Shown: positions 1 to 7,558, numbered from the stretch's first letter. The stretch: 18,117 bases of DNA from an uncultured Alkalilimnicola sp. (GCA_937951875.1 CALGAN010000036.1:1-18117); one strand, 5' to 3'. Numbers and translations are program-made. Notes: generated by a model not told the origin, from the sequence alone.

Positions 1-1172
1 GGCGCTGGGCGCCCCAGCTCGCCCAGGAAGTGGCGGCGGCCGGGCCGCCGGCGCCCGCCACCGACATCATGCTGGTCGACGAGCAAGGCTTGGTCCAGCT
101 CGGCCCGCCCGAGCTCGAAGGCCAGCCCCTGCCGTTCCCGCGCGCGCTGCAGCGCCAGCGCTATCTGATCGAGACCTGGCCGGACGGCCAGCGCTACATC
201 AGCGCGCTCGACACGGGTTCGAGCAACCAGCCGCCTTCGGGCTGGCGGGTGCTGGTGCGCCAGGAAGCCGATTCGGCCTTGGCCCCGGTCGTGCGTCTGC
301 AGCGGCATATCGTGGGCTGGGGCGTCTTCGCCAGCGTGCTGTTCGCGGCCATCGGCTGGTGGAGCGGCGAGCGCGTGGCAGCGCCGCTGCGCAAGCTCAC
401 CGCCGCCATCCGCCAAGCCCGCCACGATCAGCGCTTCGACGCGCTATCGGAGCGGCACGACTACCGGGAAATCGAAGCGCTGTCGGTAGAGATCGCCACG
501 CTGGCCGCGCAGCTCAGCGACGAGCGGGACCAGCTGCGCGCGCTCACCGGCTCGCTGCGCGAGGCCGTCGAGGAACGAGCCATGGAGCTGCGCAACGCCA
601 GCCTGCGCACCGAGCAGGAAATCGCCGAGCGGCGCCGCTTGCAAGAGGAGCGCGAGCGCCTGATCGCCCGCATGCAGGAGCTGGCCGACATCGACCCGAT
701 TACCGAGGTGGCGAACCGCCGCTATTTCGAGCGGCTGGCCGAGGCCGAGCTGGAGCGGGCCCGCGAGCCCGCCCAGGCGCTGGCGCTGCTCGCCTTCGAC
801 ATCGACCAGCTCGCCGAGCTCAATGAGGCCCATGGCCCGGCGCTGGTGGAGGAGATCCTGCGCGGCGTCGCGCAATGCGCCCGCGCCGGGCTGCGCCAGG
901 TCGACACCCTGGCCCGTATCGGCTCGGAGGGCTTCGTGGCGCTGCTGCCGGAAACCGATCTGGCCACGGCCATGAGCGTGGCCGAGCGGCTGCGAACCGC
1001 GATCGCGGCGCAGACTTTCGACCATCGCGGCCAGCCGCTGAAGGTTACCGTCAGCATCGGCGTGGCCGACCTGCAGGCGCACAATCGCCACATCGACGAG
1101 CTGCTGAAGCGGGCCAACGCCGCGCTCTACCAAGCCAGGCAGGGCGGCGGCGACCAGGCGCGCCAGGCCTGA
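1..1172 (+). CDS. Membrane GGDEF-domain protein with HAMP region, 5' end outside window, degenerate active site
   Basis: The frame is open from base 3, so the gene starts upstream; a GTG at 30 is used here only for numbering. The visible part is the end of an extracytoplasmic (probably Cache) sensor region, a membrane helix at about 94-112, a HAMP-like segment 113-165, a charged coiled coil 160-218 and a GGDEF domain 219-375. GGDEF proteins make cyclic-di-GMP from two GTP. Here the signature reads GSEGF (298-302), so the fourth residue, normally a metal-binding Glu, is Gly. The guanine-contacting Asp is replaced by Glu274, and the usual GH pair has become GP. Asp257 of the FDID motif, Asn265 and the SIGVA motif remain. 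Catalysis is therefore doubtful; a GTP- or c-di-GMP-sensing role is possible. The thioredoxin gene starts 8 nt downstream and is probably cotranscribed. Confidence 0.85.
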   Translation, partial: RWAPQLAQEVAAAGPPAPATDIMLVDEQGLVQLGPPELEGQPLPFPRALQRQRYLIETWPDGQRYISALDTGSSNQPPSGWRVLVRQEADSALAPVVRLQRHIVGWGVFASVLFAAIGWWSGERVAAPLRKLTAAIRQARHDQRFDALSERHDYREIEALSVEIATLAAQLSDERDQLRALTGSLREAVEERAMELRNASLRTEQEIAERRRLQEERERLIARMQELADIDPITEVANRRYFERLAEAELERAREPAQALALLAFDIDQLAELNEAHGPALVEEILRGVAQCARAGLRQVDTLARIGSEGFVALLPETDLATAMSVAERLRTAIAAQTFDHRGQPLKVTVSIGVADLQAHNRHIDELLKRANAALYQARQGGGDQARQA

Positions 1173-1180
1173 ACGAGACC

Positions 1181-1984
1181 ATGGACGCGATCACGCTGGG
1201 ACCGCTGATGCTGCCGCTACCGCGCCTGGCCGCCCTGGCCAGCCTGCTGGTGTTCGTGATCCTGAGCGAGCGGCTGGTCCGCCGCGAGCCCGCCTTCGGC
1301 CGCTGGAGCTGGTACGGACTGGCGGCCATCGCCGCGGGCGGACGGCTGGGCCACGTCGCGGCCAACGCCGAGGCGTACGCCGCGCAGCCGTGGACCGCGC
1401 TCTACCTATGGCAGGGCGGCTTCTCCTTCGTCGGCGCGGCGGCCGCTCTGATGCTGCTGACCGTGCTCTACTTCCGCCGCCGCCCGGTCCTGCTGCGCCG
1501 CACCCTGCTGCCGCTGGCGCTCGCCGCCGCACCTTGGTTAGGGTACTGCGGGCTGCAGCCGCTGTTGCGCGGCCCCGCCCCGGCGCTGCCGGATCTGATG
1601 GTGACCCAGCTCGACGGCGCTCCGGTACGGCTGTCGGCGCTGCGCGGCCAGCCGCTGGTGCTCAACCTGTGGGCCACCTGGTGTGCGCCCTGCCGGCGGG
1701 AAATGCCCTTGCTGCAGGAAATGGCGGCGGCCTACCCGCAGGTGCGGTTCCTGCTCGTCAACCAAGGCGAATCGCCGGAGCAAGTGAGCGGCTATCTGCG
1801 GGCCGCGGGCCTGGACGGCGCGCAGCCTCTGCTCGACCCCGCCAGCGCCCTGGCCGATTACTACCGCGCCCCCGGCTTTCCCATGACCTTGATCTACGAT
1901 GCCGAAGGCCGAGAAATCGGCCGCCACCTGGGAGAGCTGTCGCGGGCCTACCTGACGAAAGAGCTAAAGCGGCTTGGGCGCTAA
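1181..1984 (+). CDS. TlpA-like membrane thioredoxin with shortened Lgt-like N-terminal membrane domain
   Basis: The 267-residue protein has an N-terminal membrane region (about 10-121) and a C-terminal thioredoxin-fold domain (about 136-265). The redox motif WCAPC places the cysteines at 168 and 171, and P234 in GFPMT is the expected cis-proline. This indicates a periplasmic thiol-disulfide reductase of the TlpA/ResA type, with roles such as cytochrome c maturation or thiol repair. Residues 53-86 (GGRLGH, LWQGGFSF) resemble the conserved core of prolipoprotein diacylglyceryl transferase, but the family His after SF is Val and the later catalytic Arg/Glu motifs are absent. The membrane part is therefore unlikely to be a working Lgt. 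ATG 1181 was chosen because it lies 8 nt after the GGDEF stop and begins the first hydrophobic helix; the frame is open further upstream but only antisense-like. Confidence 0.85.
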   Translation: MDAITLGPLMLPLPRLAALASLLVFVILSERLVRREPAFGRWSWYGLAAIAAGGRLGHVAANAEAYAAQPWTALYLWQGGFSFVGAAAALMLLTVLYFRRRPVLLRRTLLPLALAAAPWLGYCGLQPLLRGPAPALPDLMVTQLDGAPVRLSALRGQPLVLNLWATWCAPCRREMPLLQEMAAAYPQVRFLLVNQGESPEQVSGYLRAAGLDGAQPLLDPASALADYYRAPGFPMTLIYDAEGREIGRHLGELSRAYLTKELKRLGR

Positions 1985-2062
1985 GCGCCGGCTAGCCAGG
2001 CGAGTTCGGGCGGCGACCAAGCGGGAAAGCGCTCGCAGGCGGCGCTCCGGGCCCCGCGGGCG

Positions 2063-2734
2063 TTACCCAGCCACCGACGCCCTCGCCACCGAACGCAGGC
2101 GTCTGACGCCGGCGCCCGCCTCGACGATCAGCGCGGCGATCAGCGACAGCAGCCCAGCGGCGCCGGTCAGGAGCGCGACCGGCAGCGACGCCGCCGGACT
2201 CGGCCGATGGCGGAAGACCCTCAGCTCGGTTTCCGTGACTTCGGCCAGGTACGTGTCATCGGGATCGACCCGCATTTCCACCCGCACCACGCCATCGCTC
2301 GGCACCGGGAACGGATCGAAGCGCGCCTGCAAGCGTTGCGTTTCGAGCGTGCTCTTCGGCAGCCGCTCCAAGCGCAGCAAACGATCGCGCGCCGCGTCCA
2401 GCACCACCCACTGGCTCAAGATCGGCTTGCCGAGGGAATCCAGCACCTGGTAATGGATGGGCACTCGGTACAAATCCACCAGCCCGCCGTCGCCGCGCGG
2501 CGAAAACTGCCGCGCCTGGTAGCGGCTGGCGACGGTGAGCGCCACCCCGACCCGCCCGCTTTGGCCCGCGGTCAGCTCGATCGGAGCGGTGCGGAACACC
2601 CAGCCTGGCTCCATCGTCACCCGCGTATGCGGCTGCTGCGCCAGCCAGTGCTCGACCAGCAGCGCCAGCGCCCAGGTCAAACCGATGCCCACCAGACCGA
2701 CGCCTAGCAGGAACAGCGCTTTGGCGGGTTGCAT
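2063..2734 (-). CDS. Hypothetical protein with N- and C-terminal membrane helices
   Basis: I do not recognise this 223-residue protein. It has a hydrophobic segment at 5-27 and a second at about 184-207, enclosing a soluble segment of about 155 residues. That segment alternates hydrophobic and polar residues as in beta strands (RVTMEPGWVF, DGVVRVEMRV). A short Arg-rich tail follows the second helix. The likely layout is a periplasmic beta-rich domain held by a helix at each end. ATG 2734 is preferred over the upstream start at 2794 because AGAGGG lies 7 nt before it and the membrane helix starts just after. It is the last of three minus-strand genes and converges on the thioredoxin gene, whose stop is 78 bp away. 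Function is unknown. Confidence 0.7.
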   Translation of the reverse strand: MQPAKALFLLGVGLVGIGLTWALALLVEHWLAQQPHTRVTMEPGWVFRTAPIELTAGQSGRVGVALTVASRYQARQFSPRGDGGLVDLYRVPIHYQVLDSLGKPILSQWVVLDAARDRLLRLERLPKSTLETQRLQARFDPFPVPSDGVVRVEMRVDPDDTYLAEVTETELRVFRHRPSPAASLPVALLTGAAGLLSLIAALIVEAGAGVRRLRSVARASVAG

Positions 2735-2780
2735 GACAAATCCCTCTGCACATGCGGAAAATTCGGCATCCTGCCGTACC

Positions 2781-2802
2781 CGCCAGCTTAACAAGCCTGG
2801 CG
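2781..2802 (-). repeat. Short inverted repeat between ypeA and the downstream membrane-protein gene
   Basis: CGCCAG (2781-2786) pairs with CTGGCG (2797-2802). An inner CTT/AAG pairing with one bulged base extends the stem. It lies 63 nt after the ypeA stop in transcription direction. No T-run follows, so it is at best a weak terminator or a chance repeat. Confidence 0.3.
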
Positions 2803-2864
2803 ACGCGCCGCCGCCGCGGCATCCAAGGACTAACCCTGACCTGCCCCGCGCCGCCCGGCCACGG

Positions 2865-3329
2865 TCAGGCGTCGGTCTCCTGGACGACGGCGGCTCGCTC
2901 GGTGCTCCGGGGACTGTCCTCGATGAGGCGGCGGCCCAGGCTCACGACCTCGTCCTCCAGATAACCTAGCTTGCGATAGAACGCGAGCACGCCCGCGTTC
3001 GCGGTGCGAACCTGCAGATTCAGCTTCGGGCAACCGCGCTCCAGCAGCCGCCGCTCCACCTCGCGCATGAGCCGAGTTCCATAGGAACGGCCCTGGTGTT
3101 CGGGGGCCACCCCAAGGTAATACACCCAACCGCGGTGCCCATCGAAGCCCGCCATGGCGCTGGCGACGATCTCCTCGCCGATGACGCCGACCAGGAACAA
3201 CTCCGGCTGCTCGGTGAGCTTGCGGGCGATGTCCTTGCGCGGATCGTTCCACGGCCGGGTCAAACCGCACCGTTCCCACAGCCGGATCACCGCGTCCTCG
3301 TCGGCCGGCTCAAATGCGCGGATCTGCAT
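2865..3329 (-). CDS. ypeA: GNAT-family N-acetyltransferase YpeA
   Basis: The 154-residue protein matches the YpeA type of GNAT acetyltransferase closely in remembered motifs: IRLWERCGLTRPWNDP (15-30), FDGHRGWVYYLGV (62-74) and GCPKLNLQVR (99-108), then LGYLEDEVVSLGRRL. The acetyl-CoA pyrophosphate loop is QGRSYGT (79-85). GNAT enzymes move an acetyl group from acetyl-CoA to an amine; the natural acceptor of YpeA is not known to me. A TTG at 3347 would add six residues, but ATG 3329 has GGGGGA about 5 nt upstream and matches the family start (MQIRxF). The gene begins 14 nt after the SRPBCC stop, so the two are probably cotranscribed. The tail after residue 138 is about 13 residues longer than in E. 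coli. Confidence 0.9.
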   Translation of the reverse strand: MQIRAFEPADEDAVIRLWERCGLTRPWNDPRKDIARKLTEQPELFLVGVIGEEIVASAMAGFDGHRGWVYYLGVAPEHQGRSYGTRLMREVERRLLERGCPKLNLQVRTANAGVLAFYRKLGYLEDEVVSLGRRLIEDSPRSTERAAVVQETDA

Positions 3330-3343
3330 GCGGTCCCCCGATC

Positions 3344-3814
3344 TCAAGCGCGCCCTTGTCGCGCCGAGGCTTGCGCATCGGCTTCCAAGCGCGCCTTCAG
3401 CGCGCGATTCATTTCCTCGAACCCTCGCTGGGTATCCCGATCCAGACTGGCACGCAACAGACCGACCAGCAAACCGCTGAATCGCTCGCTCTGCTGAAAG
3501 CGCACCCTGCCCGGGCCCAGGGGCTCGATGAGAAAGCGGTGCTCGCCGTCGAACACGCCGGGCAGCAGAAGCCGTCCCAGCCAGCGCAATTCCCGCTCCG
3601 GCTCCGCCGCCAGGACGACCGGCGCGAAGCGCATGAGCTTGCCGCCGCTGGGTTGGATGGCGACCCGCAGCCGCTCACCCTGTCGCGGCGCGCCCGCAAT
3701 GGACCGGATGAAAGGATTCCACTGCGGATACGACGCGAAATCGGTCAGGGCAGCCCACACCCGCTCCGCCGACGCCTCGATCTCGATTTCTGTATGCAGG
3801 TGATGGACTGCCAT
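3344..3814 (-). CDS. SRPBCC (START-like) domain protein
   Basis: The 156-residue protein opens with HTEIEIEASAERVWAALTDF and SYPQWNPFI (28-36), the classic beginning of the SRPBCC/polyketide cyclase-like fold. It ends in the long amphipathic helix that closes the ligand cavity (about 113-147, LDRDTQRGFEEMNRALKARL). Members bind hydrophobic ligands or catalyse simple reactions in a deep cavity; the ligand cannot be inferred here. ATG 3814 was chosen over an upstream start at 3946 because AAGGAA lies 5 nt before it and the homologous region starts right there. It is the first gene of a likely operon with ypeA (14-nt gap). A short hairpin (3837-3852) sits just upstream in the presumed leader. 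Confidence 0.85.
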   Translation of the reverse strand: MAVHHLHTEIEIEASAERVWAALTDFASYPQWNPFIRSIAGAPRQGERLRVAIQPSGGKLMRFAPVVLAAEPERELRWLGRLLLPGVFDGEHRFLIEPLGPGRVRFQQSERFSGLLVGLLRASLDRDTQRGFEEMNRALKARLEADAQASARQGRA

Positions 3815-3977
3815 GTATTTCCTTAGTGTTGCGCTTCTGGATAGGGATCCAGCCCGCCGGACGGCTGGAGGAAAGTGGTCGGCCGCGAGCGAGGGCGCTC
3901 CGAGCGACGCAACCCAGCGAAATCGTACCTTCGTCCGGCGGTGCACAGATAGCCGTGCGCCTACGGGAGGGAATGGC

Positions 3978-4005
3978 GCCCTGGTCGGCGCGACGCCGCC
4001 AGGGC
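3978..4005. terminator. Strong hairpin downstream of the acyl-CoA dehydrogenase gene
   Basis: GCCCTGG (3978-3984) pairs with CCAGGGC (3999-4005), and CGGCG (3986-3990) with CGCCG (3994-3998). This gives a 12-bp stem with one bulged T and a 3-nt CGA loop. It lies 150 nt past the minus-strand acyl-CoA dehydrogenase stop. There is no T-run on either side, so termination is an inference. Confidence 0.45.
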
Positions 4006-4022
4006 AGCAGGCTGGCCCTACC

Positions 4023-4047
4023 TCATCCGTTGCTTACTCACGGATGA
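4023..4047. repeat. Perfect 8-bp inverted repeat with 9-nt spacer
   Basis: TCATCCGT (4023-4030) and ACGGATGA (4040-4047) are exact reverse complements around a 9-nt AT-richer spacer. It could be a second stem-loop after the racemase-dehydrogenase operon or a dimeric regulator site. No T-run follows. Confidence 0.5.
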
Positions 4048-4154
4048 CAGCGTTTCCGAGGCGGAACCGTCATAGACCCCGACCGCGGATTGGAGCAAAG
4101 GCTGCTTCTGGTGCAAGCCCGCTCGGGGCCATCGCATTCTTCATGGTGGGAGCG

Positions 4155-5303
4155 CTACATCGCCCGCGAGATCACCTCTTTCATGATCTCGTTGGTGCCG
4201 CCGTAGATGCGTTGGATGCGGGCGTCGGCGTACATGCGGGCGATCAGGTATTCGTTCATGTAGCCGTAGCCGCCGAACAGCTGCAGGCACTCGTCCACCA
4301 CCTTGCCCTGGGTCTCGGTGGTCCAGAGCTTGGCCATGGAGGCGGTGGCGGTGTCGAGCCGGCCGGCGAGCAGATCCTCCACGCAGCGGTCGACGAAGGC
4401 GCGCGCCACGCGCGCGAGGGTGGCGACCTCGGCGAGCTTGAACTTGGTGTTCTGGAACTCGAAGATCGGCCGGCCGAAGGCCTGGCGCTCGCGCGCGTAG
4501 GCCAGCGTCGCCTCGTAGGCGCCCTCGCAGGCGCCGGCGGCGCTGACCGCGATCAGCAGGCGTTCGTACGGCAGGTCGGCCATGAGCTGGTAGAAGCCCT
4601 GCCCTTCCTTGCCGCCGAGCAGGTTTTCAGCCGGCACGCGCACGTCGTCGAAGAACAGCTCCGCGGTGTCCTGCGCCTTCATGCCGATCTTGTCGAGCAC
4701 GCGGCCGACCCGGTAGCCCTGCAAGCCTTCGGTCTCCGCCAGCAGCAGCGAGATGCCGCGCGCGCCCTGGCTGGGGTCGGTCTTGGCCACCACCAGCACC
4801 AGCCCGGCCAGATAGCCGTTGGTGATGAAGGTCTTGGAGCCATTGATCACGTAGTGGTCGCCGTCGCGAATGGCGCGGGTGCGCACGGCCTGCAGGTCGG
4901 AGCCGGCGCCGGGCTCGGTCATGGCGATCGCGCCGATCAGCTCGCCGCGCGCCAGGCGCGGCAGGAAGCGGCGCTTCTGTTCTTCGGTGCCGTGGTTGAG
5001 CAGATAGTGGGCGACGATGCTGTGCACCGACACGTTCATGCCGGTCAGGCCGCGCTTGGCCATCTCGTGGTGGACGATGGCCTCGTGGCGGAAGTCGCCG
5101 CCACCCCCGCCGTACTCCGCGGGGATGTCGGTGCAGAGCAGGCCGAGCTCGCCGGCCCGCCGCCAGATCTCATGGCCGACGTGGCCGCGGCGGCGCGCCT
5201 CCTCGTCGGCCGGCATCATTTCCTTGTCCAGGAAACGGACCACGGTTTCCTGGAACAGGCGCAGGTCGTCGTCCATCCAGGACGGGTGGAAATCGATGGC
5301 CAT
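4155..5303 (-). CDS. Acyl-CoA dehydrogenase, long-chain (LCAD)-like
   Basis: This 382-residue flavoprotein has the normal length for the family. It would oxidise an acyl-CoA to the trans-2-enoyl-CoA, passing electrons to ETF. Visible family motifs are AMTEPGAGSD (127-136), the FAD/substrate segment GSKTFITNG (155-163), RQAFGRPI (273-280), LQLFGGYGYMNEY (340-352) and IYGGTNEIM (366-374). The last motif has Gly where medium-chain enzymes carry the catalytic Glu; as in LCAD and isovaleryl-CoA dehydrogenases, Glu247 in the YERLLIA helix is the likely base. ATG 5303 is chosen because an AGAGGAG sequence lies 11 nt upstream and the usual N-terminus follows; the frame stays open further upstream, but those residues are antisense to the racemase. 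It follows the racemase gene by 23 nt, so the pair forms one operon. Confidence 0.95.
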   Translation of the reverse strand: MAIDFHPSWMDDDLRLFQETVVRFLDKEMMPADEEARRRGHVGHEIWRRAGELGLLCTDIPAEYGGGGGDFRHEAIVHHEMAKRGLTGMNVSVHSIVAHYLLNHGTEEQKRRFLPRLARGELIGAIAMTEPGAGSDLQAVRTRAIRDGDHYVINGSKTFITNGYLAGLVLVVAKTDPSQGARGISLLLAETEGLQGYRVGRVLDKIGMKAQDTAELFFDDVRVPAENLLGGKEGQGFYQLMADLPYERLLIAVSAAGACEGAYEATLAYARERQAFGRPIFEFQNTKFKLAEVATLARVARAFVDRCVEDLLAGRLDTATASMAKLWTTETQGKVVDECLQLFGGYGYMNEYLIARMYADARIQRIYGGTNEIMKEVISRAM

Positions 5304-5326
5304 GGCGGAACGGACTCCTCTTATGG

Positions 5327-6490
5327 TTACCCGCGCGGCGGCTCGGCGCCGATCGCGCCTTGCTGGCGCAGCTGCTCGATCAAGGCGTCGTCCACACCCC
5401 AGTCGCGCAGGATGGCGTCGGTATGCTCGCCCGGCCGCGGCGGCGGCGCGGGACGGTCCGGCGCGGTGCGCGAGAAGCGCGGCGCCGGCGCCGGCTGCAC
5501 CACGCCGTCGATCTCGATAAAGGTTTCCCGGGCGCGGTTGTGCGGATGCCGTGGCGCCTCGTCCCAGTCCAGCACCGGCGCGAAGCAGGCGTCGGTGCCT
5601 TCCAGCAGCCGGCACCACTCGTCGCGGGTGCGCGTCTTGAACACGTCGGCGAGCCGGTGTTTGAGCAGCGGCCAGTGCCGCGGGTCGAGCTGCGGCTCGA
5701 AGGCCGGATCGTCGATGCCGCAGCGCGCCAGCAGCTCGGCGTAGAACTGCGGCTCGATGGCGCCGATAGCCACGTAGCGGCCGTCGGCGCAGGCGTAGAC
5801 GTCGTAGAAATGGGCGCCGCCGTCGAGCAGGTTCTCGCCGCGGCTGTTGTTCCAGCGCCCGGCGGCCTTGAAGCCGTACATCATGGCCGACAGCAGCGCC
5901 GCACCATCGGTCATGGCGGCGTCGACCACCTGGCCCTTGCCGGAGCGGCGCGCCTCCAGCAACGCCGCCAGCACGCCCACCGCCAGCAGCATGGCGCCGC
6001 CGCCGAAGTCGCCGATGTAGTTGAGCGGCACCACCGGCACGTCGCCGGCGCGGCCGATGGCGTGCAGCGCGCCGCTGATGGCGATGTAGTTGATGTCGTG
6101 GCCGGCCGCCTTGGCCAGCGGCCCGTACTGCCCCCAGCCGGTCATGCGGCCGTACACCAGCTTGGGTTGGCGGGCGAGGCAGACATCCGGACCAAGACCC
6201 AGTTGCTCCATCACGCCGGGCCGGAAGCCCTCGATCAGTACGTCGGCGCGCTCGATGAGCTGCAGCACGGCCTCGGCGGCGTGCGGCTTCTTCAGATCGA
6301 TAGCCAGGGAACGCCGACCGCGGGCGAGCACGTCGTACTTCGGGTCTTCCAGGCCGGGCACGGTCGTGCCGCGCGGCCGATCGACGCGGATGACCTCGGC
6401 GCCAAGATCCGCCAGCACCATGCCGCAGAACGGCCCCGGCCCGATGCCGACCATTTCCACCACTCTGATTCCCTGCAACGGACCCGCCAT
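5327..6490 (-). CDS. Alpha-methylacyl-CoA racemase (CaiB/BaiF family)
   Basis: The 387-residue protein is very similar in remembered sequence to mycobacterial MCR and mammalian AMACR: MAGPLQGIRVVEMVGIGPGP, RMTGWGQYGPLAKAAGHDINY and GAIEPQFYAELL. The racemase active-site triad is intact as His131 (GHDINY), Asp161 (GDFGGG) and Glu246 (GAIEPQFY), at a constant offset of five from the M. tuberculosis enzyme. It interconverts (2R)- and (2S)-2-methylacyl-CoA, which lets the S-specific dehydrogenase start beta-oxidation of methyl-branched chains. The start has GAGGG 9 nt upstream. The next gene, an LCAD-like dehydrogenase, begins 23 nt later, which fits this coupling of steps. The Pro-rich stretch near 350 and PAPAPRFSRT are also typical of the family. 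Confidence 0.95.
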   Translation of the reverse strand: MAGPLQGIRVVEMVGIGPGPFCGMVLADLGAEVIRVDRPRGTTVPGLEDPKYDVLARGRRSLAIDLKKPHAAEAVLQLIERADVLIEGFRPGVMEQLGLGPDVCLARQPKLVYGRMTGWGQYGPLAKAAGHDINYIAISGALHAIGRAGDVPVVPLNYIGDFGGGAMLLAVGVLAALLEARRSGKGQVVDAAMTDGAALLSAMMYGFKAAGRWNNSRGENLLDGGAHFYDVYACADGRYVAIGAIEPQFYAELLARCGIDDPAFEPQLDPRHWPLLKHRLADVFKTRTRDEWCRLLEGTDACFAPVLDWDEAPRHPHNRARETFIEIDGVVQPAPAPRFSRTAPDRPAPPPRPGEHTDAILRDWGVDDALIEQLRQQGAIGAEPPRG

Positions 6491-6553
6491 GTGCGAAAAC
6501 CCTCGTCAGGCCGAAATGCAGCACGGCGCGATTGTCACGCCGGCCGGCCACCG

Positions 6554-6581
6554 CCCGCATCGTCGAAAGCGACGATGCGGG
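6554..6581. repeat. Perfect 12-bp hairpin in the racemase/Nudix divergent region
   Basis: CCCGCATCGTCG (6554-6565) and CGACGATGCGGG (6570-6581) are exact reverse complements with a 4-nt AAAG loop. It sits 64 bp upstream of the racemase start and about 200 bp upstream of the Nudix start. It may be a leader hairpin of either transcript or a regulator site. The rest of the 289-bp region (6491-6779) shows no clear promoter. Confidence 0.65.
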
Positions 6582-6779
6582 GCGCCGCGGTTTCCGCTGT
6601 CATCCGACTGCCGCCGGTGCGATTTCGACGCGCGCTGGGCGGGCGGATGGGGTTATGGTAGAGACGCCGCAACACGCTCGGACCCGGCCTGGCATCCGCG
6701 CGGCGGCAGCGGCGGCGTCGGCGCTGGGAGGAGGCCCGCGCCCCGTCGAGCACGAAACCAACGAGAACGAGTCATACCC

Positions 6780-7553
6780 ATGAGCGAGCATTCCCCAGCC
6801 ATCCCGGCCGCCACCCTGATCCTGTTCCGCGAGCGCGACGGTCAGCTCCCCGAGCATTTGATGATCGAACGGGCCGGACATCTGTCCTTCGCCGCCGGCG
6901 CGCTGGTGTTCCCCGGCGGCCGCATCGAGCCCGAGGACCACGCCTTGACGCAGCGCGAACAGCTGCTGCGCAACCGCCCCGCCGATGACGATGACGCCGC
7001 CGCCCGCGTCGCCGCCATCCGCGAAACGCTGGAGGAAACCGGCGTGGCGGTGGCCATCACGCCCAGCCCCGACGCCGCGACCATCCTAGCTTGGCGGGCG
7101 AAGCTGATCGAGGGCGTGCCGTTCGCCGAGCTGCTGGCGGAGACCGGCGCCCGGCTCGACCTCGACCAGCTGGTGCCGTTCGCGCGCTGGCTACCGAAGT
7201 TCCTGCAGCACAAGCGCTTCGACACCCGCTTCTACCTGGCGCGGGTCGATGACGCCTGCGTGGCGCAAGTGGATGGCACCGAGGCCACCCGCCATCTGTG
7301 GATGACCGCCGAGGGCTTTCTGGCCGGCGCCGACGCTGGCCAGCATCGGGTGATCTTCCCCACCCGCCGCAATCTGGAAAGGCTGGCCGCGCACGGCCGC
7401 TTCGACGCCGTGGTCGCCCACGCGCGGACGTTCGAGGTCAGGACCATCAGCCCCTGGATTCAGGAGATCGACGGCCGCGAATGGCTGTGCATTCCCGAGG
7501 ATGCGGGCTATCCGGTCACCCGCGAGCCGCTGGACCGGGCGCTGCGCGGTTGA
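6780..7553 (+). CDS. Nudix hydrolase, NUDT19-like
   Basis: The 257-residue protein carries a split Nudix box. FPGGRIEPE (44-52) provides the first half, and RETLEETG (81-88) the second, but 28 residues separate them where the classic box has seven. An insertion at this place is a mark of the NUDT19 (RP2-like) subfamily, peroxisomal CoA diphosphatases in mammals. The downstream KRFDTRFYLA (145-154) also fits. Such enzymes hydrolyse CoA or acyl-CoA to 3',5'-ADP and a 4'-phosphopantetheine product. Placement among acyl-CoA genes supports a CoA-recycling or housekeeping role. ATG 6780 is chosen because the homologous region starts there; the open frame further upstream is antisense to the racemase. 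The ribosome-binding site is weak. It is divergent from the racemase operon. Confidence 0.88.
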   Translation: MSEHSPAIPAATLILFRERDGQLPEHLMIERAGHLSFAAGALVFPGGRIEPEDHALTQREQLLRNRPADDDDAAARVAAIRETLEETGVAVAITPSPDAATILAWRAKLIEGVPFAELLAETGARLDLDQLVPFARWLPKFLQHKRFDTRFYLARVDDACVAQVDGTEATRHLWMTAEGFLAGADAGQHRVIFPTRRNLERLAAHGRFDAVVAHARTFEVRTISPWIQEIDGREWLCIPEDAGYPVTREPLDRALRG

Positions 7554-7558
7554 TCGGA

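Larger units (their letters stand above)
3815..4154. other. 340-bp gap without a credible gene
   Basis: This gap lies upstream of the SRPBCC gene and downstream of the acyl-CoA dehydrogenase, both on the minus strand. I see no credible gene: the small frames here have no recognisable protein pattern. It contains a 6-bp hairpin (CTGGAT/ATCCAG, 3837-3852) and two stronger inverted repeats listed separately. The promoter of the SRPBCC-ypeA operon must lie here, but I could not find a convincing -35/-10 pair. Confidence 0.6.

Noticed and set aside
3826..4047. 73-codon plus-strand frame in the gap
   Set aside because: It runs through two hairpins, has no ribosome-binding site and no protein-like pattern.
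3813..5744. Plus-strand open frame of 643 codons
   Set aside because: It is antisense to the dehydrogenase and racemase genes, which have full motifs and ribosome-binding sites; its composition is low-complexity Ala/Gly/His/Val.
4155..6560. A fused 801-residue dehydrogenase protein
   Set aside because: The extra N-terminal residues are an off-frame reading of the racemase gene; the true dehydrogenase starts at 5303 with the normal family N-terminus.
6532..6783. Small plus-strand frame ending in ATGA overlap with the Nudix start
   Set aside because: No recognisable protein pattern, a biased composition, and no start codon well placed after the GGAGGAGG sequence near 6726.
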